NCBI RefSeq assembly: GCF_001625305.1
Contig: NW_017802935.1
Coordinates: 3,431,599 to 3,495,598 of the forward strand
DNA length: 64,000 nucleotides
Origin: Branchiostoma belcheri
Lineage: Eukaryota; Chordata; Leptocardii; Amphioxiformes; Branchiostomatidae
Reading direction: 5' to 3'
The first letter of the stretch is position 1; the number at the start of each line of letters is the position of its first letter. The notes below the pieces were generated by a model, which did no database searches, had not been told where the DNA came from, and was given only the letters and a program-made list of their open reading frames with translations. This document shows positions 1 through 15,100 of the stretch, in pieces. The position numbers and the translations under genes are program-made.

Positions 1-16
1 GATGCATCCCTTGTAC

Positions 17-188
17 AGGTGCCTGGGTTGCTCAGGCCCTTCTTGTGGTCCAGGGGCTCGCTGAAGATGACAATCTGTTCGAAGAGGAAGACTCTTCTCT
101 CCTTCCCCTTCCACTGCAGCAGACTGCTGTTGTCTGACACGATCATGGGGTCATGGAGCAGCAGCTTGCCCTGGGCATTGATGTTACC
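17..188 (-). CDS. trio: trio exon 33: PH2, first strands
   Basis: Fifty-seven codons plus one base in phase 0: [20 protein letters not shown] to [11 protein letters not shown]. [22 protein letters not shown] is the PH2 core of Trio. The acceptor is CAACAG and the probable donor ACCT|GTACAA at 16. The rest of PH2 is outside the window. Confidence 0.93.
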
Positions 189-3100
189 CTGTTGGTGTGG
201 ACAATCATTGTTAGAAACGACTAACATATTTACACTATCCCTAACACAAATCTACATTTTACCAGCCCGAATAGTTTTTCTTTCTCAAGTTATGTGTGAA
301 TTGCTTTTAATGTCTGAATCTGTACCCTGATGTTAACCTGCTTGTTAGAAAATTAATGACTAAAAAATTACATGTATACTATCCCTTACGCCAATATCTA
401 CCAGCCTTGTAGGTTTTTTTTCTCAACTTGTTTGAGAATTGCTTTTTATGTCTGTACGCCAATATTTTTGGGAAAAGTCCTTATTATAAATCATCATACC
501 ATCTCAACTTTTGAGAAATATTTGACATGGTGACCTACAAAAGTTACTAATAACGTTCTTCTTATCAAAAATTTTTATTATCATAGCAAATCTGAGTCAA
601 AGTTTTTTATCAACACCCAAAATTTGACATAGTGACCTACAAAAGTTACTGATAACGGTCAGCATGAAAAATTCATATTTTCATAGCAAATCTGAGTTAA
701 AGTCTTTTATCAAATTCAAAATTTGACATTGTGACCTACAAAAGTTACTGATAACATTCTTCGTCAAAAATTCTTAATATGATAGCAAATCTGAGTCAAA
801 GTCTTTTATCAAATTTTGGACATCTTGACTTACAAAAGTTACTAATAACAGTCTGCATCAAAAATCTACATTTTCATACCAAATCTGAGTCAAGGTTTTG
901 GTCAAATTCAAGAGGACAACAAATACATGAAAATAATTGCCCTTCAAACGCCTTTACTGAGTATAACACAAGTCTTACATCAAACCCTTGAAGTCTGCCG
1001 ATGTTCATCATGTCGTTACATCTCTTCGGCACGACACACATGACGTTCACCGCGGCCTCCAGCTCTGCCGCGTCCAGCCCAGCCTTCTGTGTGTGCTTCA
1101 GAAGGTCCTTCAGTAACAACTGGTACTTCATAATTCTCTGCACCGGCTTGATCAACAAGTCGGGGAGGCTGAGTTTGTGTCCCAGCTTGGTACGCAGTTC
1201 CTCAAAGTACGTGTCGATGTACTCGGACACGATGTGCTCCGACTTGGGCTTGTTCTGGCAGTACACCACGTACATGTGCAGTCGGCGCTCGTACCGCAGG
1301 AACAGGTTGGCTACACGGTCCGGACTGTCGGCACATTTCTCTAGTTCACCACTGAAAGTACTGTAGAGGCATGATAAGAATAGATTTTAGCATTTCCAGC
1401 TCACAAAGCATTTTGTTTCTCAAATATATCGCAGTACATAAAAGACTGTTTTAAGTTTTCTTTTTTCCCCGCACGGTAAGCGAGTGGAACCAGCTGCCGG
1501 GCCCAGTGGTGAGGTCACCGACAGTAGAGGCTTTTAAGGCCAGGGTAGAAGCCGCCCTGCCCTAACCCGTGTACCGCTTCCCCCCCTCAGTGATACCCCG
1601 TACAGGGGTCGTCCGAAGGTATTTAAGAAGAAGAAGAAGAAGAAAAAGAAGAAGACATGACAATCCACATAACTTTGCAATAATAACAAGCCTACAATGA
1701 GGAATTTATATGCATTCAATTTACATGCTTGACAGCAAAGCAAATACTGGTATCTTGAAATGATAAATCGTGATAAACCAAAAACTGGTAAATTATCATG
1801 GTAGTTCATCTGTGTCTGTATCTGTAACTCTCCTGGATTTACATTTAGAAGTGAAAGGTCATTATTTATCCTGATGATGGTGACAGTGGTCGTTGAAAAT
1901 TTAATCCGTGTGTACTCTTTGTGTTGGAATAAAGTATAGCATTGCACTATAAAAACTGATACAAATGGTAGACTCTGCTGTAAGGCTGGTACCCACTCTC
2001 TGTGCCACTCGTAGATCTGGTGAATGTTGCCAAAGACGATCTTGTCCTTGCCCTCCATGTCCTCGGGGATGCCCTGCTCCTTCATGGTGGCCACGTACCC
2101 GTCCATCACACTGCCCAGGTCCTTCACGTAATCACGCTCTGTCTCCAGAAGCTCTTGGAGGATGAAACTGTGGAGGAACGCCACAGGAAAAATGCTATCA
2201 TTACATGTCTGTATATAGTAGAGGGGATTCATTCCTCAAGCTAACTGACATCTCACACACGTAGTCGTCCCTCAGTAAGACACCCAGAGCTGCATAGTTC
2301 CCGTTTAGAACTTTTATTCAGCCTGTCACACTGTGGAGGAACGCCACAGAGAAAAATGCCATCATTACATGGCTGTAGTTTAACAACTTCTTCATAAAAA
2401 AAAACAACATAAAAAGCAAAAGTACTTTCCAGACAGAGATTTCAGCTTGGGCCTATTTTTGATGTGTTTTTTTGACGTTTTATTGGGCTTTTGTACTTTT
2501 TGTAAGCCAGCCCAAAGGGTGGCAAATGGTTACTGGCCCTGTCAAATGGATACTGCTTGGGAAATTTTATAAAGTCTTTGCACCCACCAAAAGATCTGGT
2601 TGGAGATTAAAAATAAAGTACCATGTGGCTACATGGAAAGAACTATGGATTACATGATAATATGCTGATCTGCTATTTCCAGGAGCAAAGTTATCGGTAA
2701 GAAACAGACATTGTGCATGATGGAACATACCGTCTCTTCTTCAGTGCGCTGGCTTGTCTCTCCAGAGTGTCTCCCCTCCCTTCTGCTTGGTTCTGGGGTG
2801 CGCCCCCCTCCCCACCTTCTGCCTCATCTGGCAGGCCAGATTCGTCCTAAACATGAGGAAAAAAACTCTTCATTTACTTTCCATTCTGTTGTCATGAATG
2901 TACAAAAATACAGATATAACTGCCCTACATGCAATTAGTAACAAATAAGGGCTAGCTTGAGCCTGTACTCTTATTGGTGGGTTAATTAAACGTGGTTACG
3001 GTATGGCTCTCCTTATTGGCTTAACCTTCTCCCTGTTGTCAGATCTTACTACTATTGCAAATTTTGTGCCTAATGATTAGTTGGCTGTCGGGGGTTAAAT

Positions 3101-6100
3101 TTTGGTTTAACCAATGGCATAAACAATTTGTGGTGTAGTGTGGCGTAGCGGCAGGGTTCTTGACTCGGAACCAAGTGGTCCCGGGTTCGATTCCTGACAT
3201 GCCACCCATCTTGTGCCCTTGGGGAAGGCACTTAAGATGACTTTCCTCACTTCGCTCAGGTGAAAATTAGTATTGTATTGTCCCCTGTGTTGGTGGCGGC
3301 ATTAACATAAGTTGAAAAAATTGAGTGTGCCATCACCACGTCTTGTGATTACATGTTGGAATATATATACATGTATTAAGTTAGAATATATATACTAAAA
3401 AAAAAGAAAATGGCATACAAGTTACTGTGATTACTGGTAGTTTGAGGACAAGTTAAAAGGACTCACCAAACGCTGTTTGGCGATGTTTTCGATCTCCGAC
3501 ACCAGGTCTGTCGTTGAACCAGCAACGTTCAGGGACCTCATTGACGCTGTCAGAGACTTTGGGGGGAAATGTGGAACTATAGTTACATGTACTGTTATGT
3601 TGAGAAGTGTCATCCACATGACAGCATTTACTAACATCATGGACACGCCAAATAATATGCAGCCTAAAACATAGTACGTTAACAAATTTACCAAAGATCA
3701 TACTATTGCTTTGACAGAAATAAATCTAGAATAGAAAGAAACTCCGTTGTATAAGGGAACATGCTGCATCTGCTCACAAATGTTTGTATTCTAATGCTGT
3801 GTATGCAGGTATGAATCCTTTTGAAGCAGAAAGACCAAAGATAGCATGTTGGCAGAATGTACTGCGCTGTGCAAAACCCCCATTTTTCATAGTTTTCATT
3901 GGATTTTTGGTCAATGTTTCACCAGAATTTTGCCTGTTGCAGACAGTATTTTTCCCAACATAACGTTTGAAAACTACAGACGGGATGTTAACCTTATATG
4001 AGCGAATACGTCCTTTTAGGAGACGTTCTGCTGAAGTGCTATGCACAGTACATAACAGGTTTCATGCAGGTGCAGTAAGTTCTGCCGACGTGCTGCCAAA
4101 GATCTACATGTAGCTGGGTATATACATTAACAGTTACTTGATTAAGTTGTACCATTTTAGAAGCAGACAGGTCCTCCTGTGAGTTGGGTCGTGAGAAGCT
4201 GTGCTGGACGATCTCCATGGGCGGGGGCAGCGGCATGGCCTCGCTCTCCGGCTCTTCCTCCTCGCCTGCCGTCTCCACGCTGCGGGCGGCCGCCATGTTC
4301 TCCGAGCTGCCTCGTGCACTGGAGATCCGCTCCTATTCAGAAGTAGACATGTTCTGTATCTGTATCTGTATCAGTATAGCCGGTATAACCGCCCTTCGGT
4401 GCAACACGCCGGCTAATGTTATGTTTTAATCCAACAAACAAGGAAAAAAAATATGTATAATGTTTCGTTAATTACCTTGGCTTGTGCTTGATGTCCATTT
4501 TTGTTTCAAAACACACTAGTACGTTTAGTTTTTTGTGTGCCCTTTTTTAGGAGGAAAAGCCTAGGGTTGTACCATGAACAATTTATCAAAAATGTTTGCT
4601 TCAATTTTTTTCTATTCAAAGGTCTATTTTTACAGTATGCCAACACTGCATTCCATACTGTTCTGCATTGTGTCTTTTAACTACCCTTTTCTGCAGCTGT
4701 AACCTGGAACTGTGCAGGAAGTTCCATCCTGACTGATACTGATGGCTGTGACAGGCCATTTTTCTGCCTCATTAAATCCCATCACTTCTGGCATGTATCA
4801 GTCACCATTAGACAGACACTTGTTGATGTTTTAGCTCAAGGCTATCATGATTATCTGTCCCCCTTTATCTCCTGTTTACCCAGGATGTCCCTCCCCTGAT
4901 AATTATCAAGGGAGGCTTAGGTTTATGTAAGGTTGTTACTCCATGAGGCTGTTTGAGGTAAGGTACTTTTTCCAAGAACACAGGAAATATGTTCGGAGAA
5001 GCACGGGGTCACTGAACTGAAGTTACATATGGTTGTACAGTACATGTACCGTCGTATGACGAGGTTACTGAGTGTCAAACACAGTTTGTAATGAGGTTAC
5101 TGACTGGAAAAAAACAATACTGAGGTTACTGACTGGCAAAAAAATAATGAGGATGTCATTGACTGGCAAAAAAACAATGCAGAGGTTTTCTACCTGGTGA
5201 AAAAAAAAGAACAGAGAAGTTACTGACGGGCAAAAATAATGAGCTATTCTAACTGGTGAAAAAAGAATGGGGAGGTTACTGACTGGCAAAAAAAAACAAT
5301 GACAATGTAACTCACTGGCATAAAAACAATGGCATAAAAATTAAATGTCATGAAAACGGAGTTTGGGGGTGAAAGTCTGTATCTCTCAGTTTAGGGAATC
5401 AACTAGCCAGATACAAGCTTTCCTCTCTGCCTAGTTTTTTCTAATACTACTAGTATGTTTCTAGATCTTTATCTAGAAATGTCCGAGAACCAAGGAGATG
5501 TACAATGTATCAGTGTAGCCTTTAATTAACTATTTTCTAGAACAACAGCTATCAAATTACACCCAAAATCCATTTTAGGTAGGGACTAATTCCCTTAGCC
5601 ACTGCACCACTATGACATGTGCATGTACATGTATGAGGCGGCTGACCCTTTTGTAGGGTATTGACCCTTATGGCATGACTGGAATGAACCAGTTCTAACA
5701 CTCCCCGGGGTCCTTATCCACTTCAAACATTACCTTCCAGATATATTATCTCCAAAGAAGACTGCTTGAATGAATCTCAGGAGCATCTGGACTGAGTTGA
5801 AGGGCCTACATCCATGTTTGGTCATGTCTTTCAGTTTGCAACTTGACACCTAGGGTCATTGACTGATAATTTTCTAATACCCAGTACTGCGCCAGCAAAA
5901 TCTGCCTCAAACCACCCACACAATTGGATTAATAAAACCAGGACTGACATGAAATGGATGAAAAGTATCATAGTTCATACAGGGGGTTGAAAGCAAATGT
6001 CCAACTTAACTGATTATATTTAGCCCCCAAAGGCTTTATCATTGATTTAAAGCTTGAAAAGCTAATTTGGGGTGGTGTTTTCAAGACATGGCATTAAAAC

Positions 6101-9100
6101 TTCATTTTTCACTAAAATTTTGAAGGGAAATACCAAGGAATATCAGTGACAATGTAGATCAAATCCATTGAGAAAGACAGCAATATGACACTGCATATTC
6201 TTGCAAAGTGACCTTGACTCAAGAACTATCACAGAGTGGAACTCGCTGCCAACAAGTACAGTCGGGACATCATCATTAGACAGCTTTAAACAATGTTTAG
6301 AGATAGATGTTCAAGGGTTAGGTGTAACAAGTCATTCTGTGTAATGTAGCCAGCTGCCGCCGTGCCCTGTGCCTGCAAAGCTGATACAGGTACAGACGGT
6401 TTTACAATAAAAAATTGTATTTCACCAATTTAGAAAAACTCTACAGACTGTGGTATATTGAATTCTATGATGACATTTAAGAATCTGAACTAAGACCGTA
6501 CCTCGTCCAGGAGGTCTTCTTCTTGTGCCAGGGGCGGGGGAGTCGCACGGCCAACATCGTTGTGTCCAGACAACAGGTTCTACAACAACATACACAACAA
6601 ACATTGGAAAAATTCACAAACAACATCAACTCATTCAACACAAACTGATTTTAGCTGTCTTCTGAAATTTGTCAGTTTACACTAGCCTCTACCAGGTTTC
6701 GGGAGGCGACTGGAAAGAGTAGAAACCATCCAAAAGAGATAACATGCCGAGGGAGTTGGTCCGGTAGAGGGAACTACTGTTTGCCACACCCTGGCATCTT
6801 ATCTCTCTATCTGGCCGCTTTTCTACTCTTTCCAGCCACCTCCTGAAGCCTAGTACATGTAGAGGCTAAGTTTACACAACTTGGAATAGCGTAAGCAAAA
6901 CTGAAGACCTCAATAACCAACAGCGAAGTCTGTCGGAAGAAATGTGCGTGCCGTTTGTTTGTCAGTCTCAACACTACACTAGTGTCAGCCATGTTGATGT
7001 TCTTGACTACTCAAACGTGCTGACACTGGGGTACATTATATACCTAGGAGTGAGCTGTGTTGGAAGACAAAAGGAAGTGGGTTTAAAATAACTTTAAATG
7101 CTTTAAGTGTTTCCTCTCAGGTACTACAGGTAAAACAGGAACTGTGAAATGCCATTGACCCCAAGTAAGACACCTCACCTGTATGCATGAATGGGTATTG
7201 TTATCTTTATTTCTATTGTTAAAGATCTGGAAGTTAAGTTTCTACCCGAGATGTTTATTATTTTGCTTAGTGTGTTTTTTATTAATAAAACTGACAAAGC
7301 TATGAATGGATTTTCATTATCTACATTTGTACTTTTTCTGTAGGCAACATTAGCTGGTGTGTTACGCCGCAGGGTGGTTATACCAGCATACCGATACAGA
7401 TTATAGGTACATGTAGATATACATGAGTCAGAACATTGTATTGAGGATTGTCAAATCATGGCAAGATGCTTATATTTCCTTTTTGTGTACCTATGTTGTA
7501 AAAGACCTTATGAAAGTTACAGTTTATTATTGACGCAGTAGCATTGAATTCTGCCAAACAACATTTTCAACCTTCTTCCTGTGAAAGTAGCCTTATGACA
7601 TAAAATTTGTAGGTTAGGTTAATTTTAAACAGGGTAGGAAGTCTGGGATGTATTTAAAGATACTGCTACAGGAAACAGGAAAGAATGAAAGCCAAAGGGG
7701 AAAAGTTTTATCAAAAGTAGGCCTGGCACCAAGGTTACTTGCAATCTCCAAAAGGCATGTGTTCTATCAATAACACCACTGGCACATAGCACATGTTCCA
7801 TGTTGAGCATTTTCTTAGTAAACGTTATCTTTGCTCACACCCTTGTACAACTTTTCTTTTTCTGTAAATTAAATCATCCAACCAACTGTAACATTATTGC
7901 AAACTGTCACCAGGATAATCACAAATCTATCAATTGGAAACATTTTTCTTTAATCAATATCTGTCTAGAAATGCCTTTGTTTCAAAGGTATCTTTGATGT
8001 GATATTTCAGGGCAAAAAAATTGAAAAAATGCGACTAACTGTAACCATCACTTGAAGAAGCTTATCATTTTGAGCAGTTACATAAAGCTTCTGTACTTAT
8101 TTCTTCAAAGAATATTCTTTTGTGTTCACACAATATTTGATAGTGAGATATGGTGATCATTCAAATCACGTACATCGTGAAAATCTTGCTGAAGTGTTTT
8201 ATACGTCATGAAAACACAAAAGCGAAGCCAGGCCATTTCTTGAGACAAAAAGAAAACCGCTGAACACATGTGATAGTGACTAGAATACAGCACTTTAACT
8301 CAGAAAGAAGCAAAGACTTGAGGGTGATATTCTGGCCTCAAGTACTGATCATTTGCTCTAATTTTCACAAATGACATACTGCTGAGTAAGTCACAAGCCT
8401 ATAAATGGCCAACTTGCGTAGGCACAAAATAGGTCAATGGTTGTCACTGCAGTATACGGTCTGTCTAAAGTGTCCTTGCAAAAGGAGCTCAGACATTTGA
8501 CAGGTTTCAAAGTCCCGCATTTATCTGTCTGAGGAGGGCGTTATTGACATGAAAATCCCTGGCTCAAGCACTTTTCGACATTTGAGTCCGTGAATAGGTC
8601 AGAGTCTTCATACAAAATACATGCCACCGTCTAACCAAAAAGTGGCTCTAAAATACAGCTTGTTGACCACAGCAGCTGTTACAGTATTGACTGAATAGCT
8701 GGAACAGTTCTGAACTGTTACAATATATTTCTCTGCAGAAAGAAGACCAAACCAAAAAGTGACTTCTGGAGAAAAACCCTCTACATTAACCTACCTATTT
8801 GCGTATTCGCATATGTTGAACTTGTGCAGAGATATACACATACATATAGGAAACTTCTTTCTCCACTTACCAGCACGTTCAACTGTTGATACAGAATATT
8901 CTGAAAACCAGTGGAAACACTGCACTGTGCCTTTCCGTGCCTGTTCTTGGACATGCTTGCGCTGCTATGATGTACAGTGTTGAAGCTGTCTGATCATGCT
9001 GTGACTAGTGAGGCATGACAGTGGGAGATGGCTCCCGACCTTGTGACAACGTTAATGGCTTGTCTGTCCTTGATGTCGACCGTCAACGACACAACAGGCT

Positions 9101-12100
9101 GTTCTGATGGATTGCTGTCCTGTGCACTACTATTTCATGCCTGTTTAATTTGGAACTACTTTATTTTTTCCTAAGTGTAGTTTAATAGTTTTTCTTCATT
9201 ACAATTATGGGTGTTTTGTGTGTACATTCTGAGATAAATTTTCATTAAAAAAAACTACTGGTGAAGTAACCAAAATTGTAGTATTAGTAGTTTTTTTTTC
9301 ACTTTTTCAGAAATTCTTGAAGTACATATTCATGTACAATGTACAACAATTTCCCTTGAAAGTGCCTGGCATGTTAGTTTTCTACATGGCATGTGCCAAG
9401 GCTAAAAGTTGAACATTAACAGTGAGATGTTATGCCTATTGTGTATCTGTCTGAGACTTGAATTTCTGTGGTGACTTGATCTGATGCAGCATGTGCATCT
9501 AGTGTTGACCCAGGATTGAATCATTACTGTATTGCAGGTGTTTATTTCATGCATAGAGACATTGGCAAACACTCCTAAGTACTTTTGGGGCATATCATTC
9601 CTTATTCAAACAGCCCTGTTCAAATTTTCAAACACAGCTTGCATAACTTACAAGAGGTGACAGCCGGGATATCATTTTTGTGTCGGCCCTTTGAACTGTC
9701 AGTGATGTATATTTTACTAGTATTAGAGCCACAGATGTACTACTTACTATCTCCTTTGATGTCTTTTAATGATAGTAGAGATACCGTTTAAAGCTATCCT
9801 GTAATGCTCTTACTGTACTTGGTGAACAAGTTCTACAAATGTGTTAGGAAAAAAGAAATATTTGAACAGCTCAATCCAGGGTTGATAAAAATTATGACTG
9901 TTTTCTGAACTGACATTACATTCACCAGTTTCTTAGTCATTTTATGGCAGGTTATTAACCTTTTAATCAAAGACTTCATAAAACTATTGTTAAATCTGTA
10001 ACGTTATTTTTTTAATGCACTGTAAACAAGACCCCTGACCTTCCCCTTGAACTCCAGAGAAACAGCTAAGGTCAAGTGTACTCTGTACAATCTCAAGGTT
10101 AAATGAAGGTTAAAAAAATGGTGGGTGTTCTCACCTTTCCCTTTTGTTTAGCCCCCAGGGGTTTCTTGCCCAGCCTCCCCGGGGGGAGTGGTGGAGGAGG
10201 GGGTGGGGGTGGTGGTTCTGGGATGGCCTTGTCCACCCGAGTGGACCCTGCACTGCTCAGCTTACGTACAGGGCTTGTCAGCCATTTTCTGTTCAGAAAA
10301 TCAAACATATTTATAATTATCAAAGGTAATGAGAATAAGTTTCTGCAATTACAATAATCTAAAGCCAGACAGAGTATAATATTGTAAGTATGTCTATATC
10401 ATGATCATACTAGTTAAGAATTAACTATAGCAGTTCTCTCTCCTAATCTAATAATTATGTTTACCATAGGAAAACATACGTTCAATGTTTTTGCTCAGTT
10501 TCTTCCTCTTATTCTTCTGCAAACAAATTAGGTCAATGACCTGAACCAGACGTCTGTCACCATGGTAACTGATGTTACATCATGTTGCAATTTTCTAGCT
10601 GCAGGAGAGATTTGAACTGATGTCACCATATATATATATATATAGAGAGAGAGAAAGACCACATATGAAGGTAAACATTGTGCATTTGCTCTGCAAATGT
10701 TACCTTTCTAGTTTAGTGAATGACCTGTACAGACCTGAAGCTTCCCGCTCGACGTTTGGCATGTGGAGAGGTGTGGACGGTGTTGGGGAGTGAGTAGGAG
10801 GACGTCGCTGGGTTGTGGCCGCTCTCCGCAGCTGGACACGGGGCAACCGTCAACGCATCTGCAACCAAAACACACAGTTCACATTTCTGAAAATAGTTTC
10901 ATCAGGTTGGTAAAGTATAGGGTACAGGAGTTTTCTTTTACACAACCAAGATTTCTCACCTAAGTGCTTACATTTCGGTGTCTATCAGACATGTTAGGGA
11001 TGGTGTTCTCACCGCTAAAGTGCCAGTCCTACATTGGCTACATTCAGTGGCAAGAAGCACAACTCCAGTCAGAAGCTCTGAGGAAGGTGTCTGATAGACA
11101 CTGAAACGTCAGCACTTAGGTGAGAAATCTTGGTTGTGTAAAAGAAAACTCCTGTATCCTAAAAAAAAGTATACAGTTTACATTTTACTTAATTGTTCGG
11201 GTGGGCAAAATCATTTTACAATTTTGAGCAAAAATAATTCCGTATTCAAAGCCAGCAACAAGATATGAGGGATTTCAGACGTATGCAATCTTGTCTTCCT
11301 GAATTCCCCCATGTGGACCTCTAATTCTTGGCTCCCAACCAGATTCTGAAACCTTTGACCTCCTGTCATTCTGTCATTTCCCCACCCACAAGCTGTCAAC
11401 CTATGTACTCTGTCCAGACCAGATACACAAACCCACAGCTCAGTCACCCAAAACAATACTGCCGTACCCAAAAGTTTCAGTTTCAGTTTATTTATTTAAC
11501 CAGAAGATACACTCAGGTCATTTGACCTGTTTTTCAGGTAGATCTGGGTACAATAAAAATGCAGAAACAATACAATGATAACAACACAGTACATAGCACA
11601 TAATAGCCATACAGCAGTACAAATACAATATAATTACAATGTAGGAAGGAAAAGGAACAACATTTTCTGCAACAGATCTATACTAGATCAATTTCTGCAT
11701 ATCCTGGTACCTCACATGTATCCATAACAGCATTGTAACTAAAAATAACCATTAAGCTGGTATGAGAAGGTAAAATTTCTTGGCTTGTCTTTCCTGAGAA
11801 AGAATTGATGTCAAACACTACATCTTCAGTGAAGTATATCAAACCAACTGTATGTCACCTCTGAAGGACAAAATGCCTACAAAGTCTGTTATATGTCAAA
11901 TTACAAAAACAACATACAATGTATATAGACAGACAAAATTACAGAGTAGTAAAACATTTGGTTGATACAATTTGTTGGGTATATACCACGTCTTTGTTAA
12001 CATTTCAGTAGATATTTAGAGAACTCAAGTATGTTTTCATTCCTTTGTAAATAAATGAATTTTGACAATGTCCTCTGCAAGTATTGTAAATGGACTGTAC

Positions 12101-15100
12101 ACCATACTTCATAATCAGTAACCTATTACTAGTACTGCAAATATGTGTTGAACTTTGAAGTCAAAAACATGTCTGCCAAGGCCCACTCAATAAACTTTTA
12201 CCTACCTAAAGCTGTCTTAATGAAGAACACAGAAACTTCTGACATTGTCCTGAAGATTTAGTTAAGATTAAAGTTGAATCATTTAAGAAATACCATTACT
12301 GGTCCAGAGTATTGCTTGTTCCAAACAAGTCAATATGAGGATTTCCAACTGTTCCATTATAGGTCATAGAGGGGGGAAAATTGGTGAATTTTCTCTCTTT
12401 TCTACTTATACCTTTCTTTCAGTTGAAATTAGTTTTAATCTATGTTACTTTAATGTCAAATATTATCCTGGGCTTGTCTGGTACCAGTCTATTCCCCTTC
12501 ATTCAGGAAAAATAACTACTGAACACCCCCTGGAATTCAAAATGGTATAGCTCTGCCAATGCTACTGCATCTACACAATTCACTAGACCGCACTCGTGCT
12601 ACACTAAAAGCATAGCAATGGCGAAAATACATACAACTACATTAGATGCAATTAGTGAGCACAAACCTACGTGTACATGTATGTTTGCCTGGCAACACTT
12701 ATACTAGAAATAGACCCAATGCAACTGCTGACCAGGGACTAAATCCCAACCAACCATTTCCATGAATGTAGACTAGTAGTTTTTTTAGAAGCAGTAAAAA
12801 ACTAAGTAACATAATTATCATCATACTGGTAGGATTTTTGTTGTAAGATTTTCATTGAGTCTCTGAGTCTGACAGAACTGACAATTTATGATACAAAAGA
12901 GACGAATTCAGTAGAACTCAACAGGCTATAGCCTAGGGACTATTCCCAAAATGCTATATTTTTGTCATAACTGTGGCTAGATTTTTAAATTCATCTGCAG
13001 CATCATAGTCCTTTGCATCCTGACAGACGATCAGTGCACTAGGGGACAAATACACGATATTTCGGCAAAGAAGTTCTGAAAATGAAGCAAATTCCATCTG
13101 CAGTGGTGTTGCATGTATAATACTGTACCCACTACATGTACCTTTGACATTTCTTGCCACTATTTTGGGCGGTAAAGAGAAGTCACTAGTGGTTTTAAGC
13201 CGGGCAAAGATTACAGGTTATTGTTCAACCCTAGAGGGGGTTTACACAGCATGAGCAATAAGACCCCTCTAAGACCAATCTGTTCCAGACTAAACCAGTC
13301 TAAGCAAGTGCAGAATTATGATCCTCTCTCAACCTGCTCTAGCTTAAATAAACTGTGGAAATAAAAATGAGATGAAACAGACTCTGCTATTGGTTGTCTC
13401 TCTCTATATATAATATATGCATTGTTTATAGTATATTCAGTACATAGTGCTGCTGGTTGGAAAATTTATTGCATATTGAAATAGCATAAACATGATATGA
13501 GAGGCACATAATATGAGAGAGTCTTTGCAGTATATACTGAGAAATAGGTCTTTTGAGGGCTGTTAACTGTTTCAATATCCGACAAGACCTCTAGATCAGA
13601 AACAGACATTTCATGTACAAATGTATTTAATATATGCTCAAATCATTTACTGAGAACTGTCATTAGGGATAGAAAGAAGATACCAAATAGGACTAAAGGG
13701 GAGGAATGTGCAAAAGTTGAGAAAATACAAAAAATGCTAAAAAAATACCAAGTATTTCTGTACAGAAATTTCCGGTTATTCTAATCCAGAAAAGAAAACT
13801 GTTGTTCACAAGTATTATGTAAAAATGGAAGGATACAATGTACTTTGGGAATATGTGGTTAAGGGCTAATTACTTTAGACCGATTACTGGTAGTCCTAAT
13901 TCCTCTACAATATAATGAATTTAGCAACCAAGCCCTTCCAAGAAATTACTTGCCTGTCTATACTGAGTTACTGGGTTTCCTTAGAAGATTTTAGCTAAAA
14001 TGTCAAAGTAGCCTTCCTCTTATTGGTAAGGACCTGAATATGTCAAAGAGTCTTCTACATGTACATGTACTAAGACAGCATAACTGTTACAGTTACCATT
14101 CATTCACGTAGCAGGTTTGGTTTTCATTGATATTTTCACAAAATATATTTTCCATTCCAAACTAGAAAGATAGAAAAACAAAAAAGGTAACATGAATATA
14201 ATACTGCACTGTCTCGTGAATCAGATATATTTCAATAACTTGTCATGCCCTATATTATTTGACTTCTTGAAGCTTGATGAATGAAAGTAGAAACCAGTTG
14301 AATATTGTTGTCTGGTCAGCCGTCATCTTTCCCTCAGTCATCAATATATCTATATTATCCCTATAATTTACATACATGCACCATTACATATACATGTATA
14401 GCCAATTTTTGGGTCAATTGCACATAATGAATTACTTGTATAGGTTGGGTTGAATGATGATGTTTTTTTTTTCAAACTGTTAGCTGACACCACATGATAA
14501 TATGTACTGGTTTATAGTGTCTTTGCTGTATATCTACATGTAAAAGACCCTCCCATACCCTAAGTATGCTGATTATAGATTTGAAAGTTGTATTTGATAA
14601 AGGTACAGAAAACGGGAACATCAAGTATGTAGAAAGAAATTCCACATGCCAAAACAAAATAAAATTTTCCATGAAAAACTGCTTCTAAATTTCTTTGGAT
14701 TAATATTTTGTGATTATCTTTGGGCTAAATATTTGACTATCCTGGATAAATGCACATAACCTAGACTCCTGTGTGATACATTTTTATTCTAGGACAACTC
14801 AGCAATAAATTATATCACATAAGCCATATGTGCTTATATGATCAAGTTTTCATAGCACACAGCCTGGCTGGTTATTAAGATACAAGTAATTTCCCAGGCC
14901 TAATTATGAAATAATTACTGTAGCATCATTAAATCCCTGTATGCTTCACTCAACTGTATAAACTAATTGGCCAGAACCTATTTCAAGCCATCGGTTTATT
15001 GCAATAAAATGTCACTGTGTAGGATGCTAATTTGAAAATGACAATTAATTCACCTGAAACACAGGACTACAAGGTTGACATAACAAACTTTTATACATTT

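Noticed and set aside
19..330. Plus-strand ORF over the left end
   Set aside because: It is the antisense shadow of PH2 exon 33.
3138..3210. Possible tRNA gene
   Set aside because: The A and B boxes are present but the acceptor stem is not; the tRNA-unrelated body makes it a SINE.
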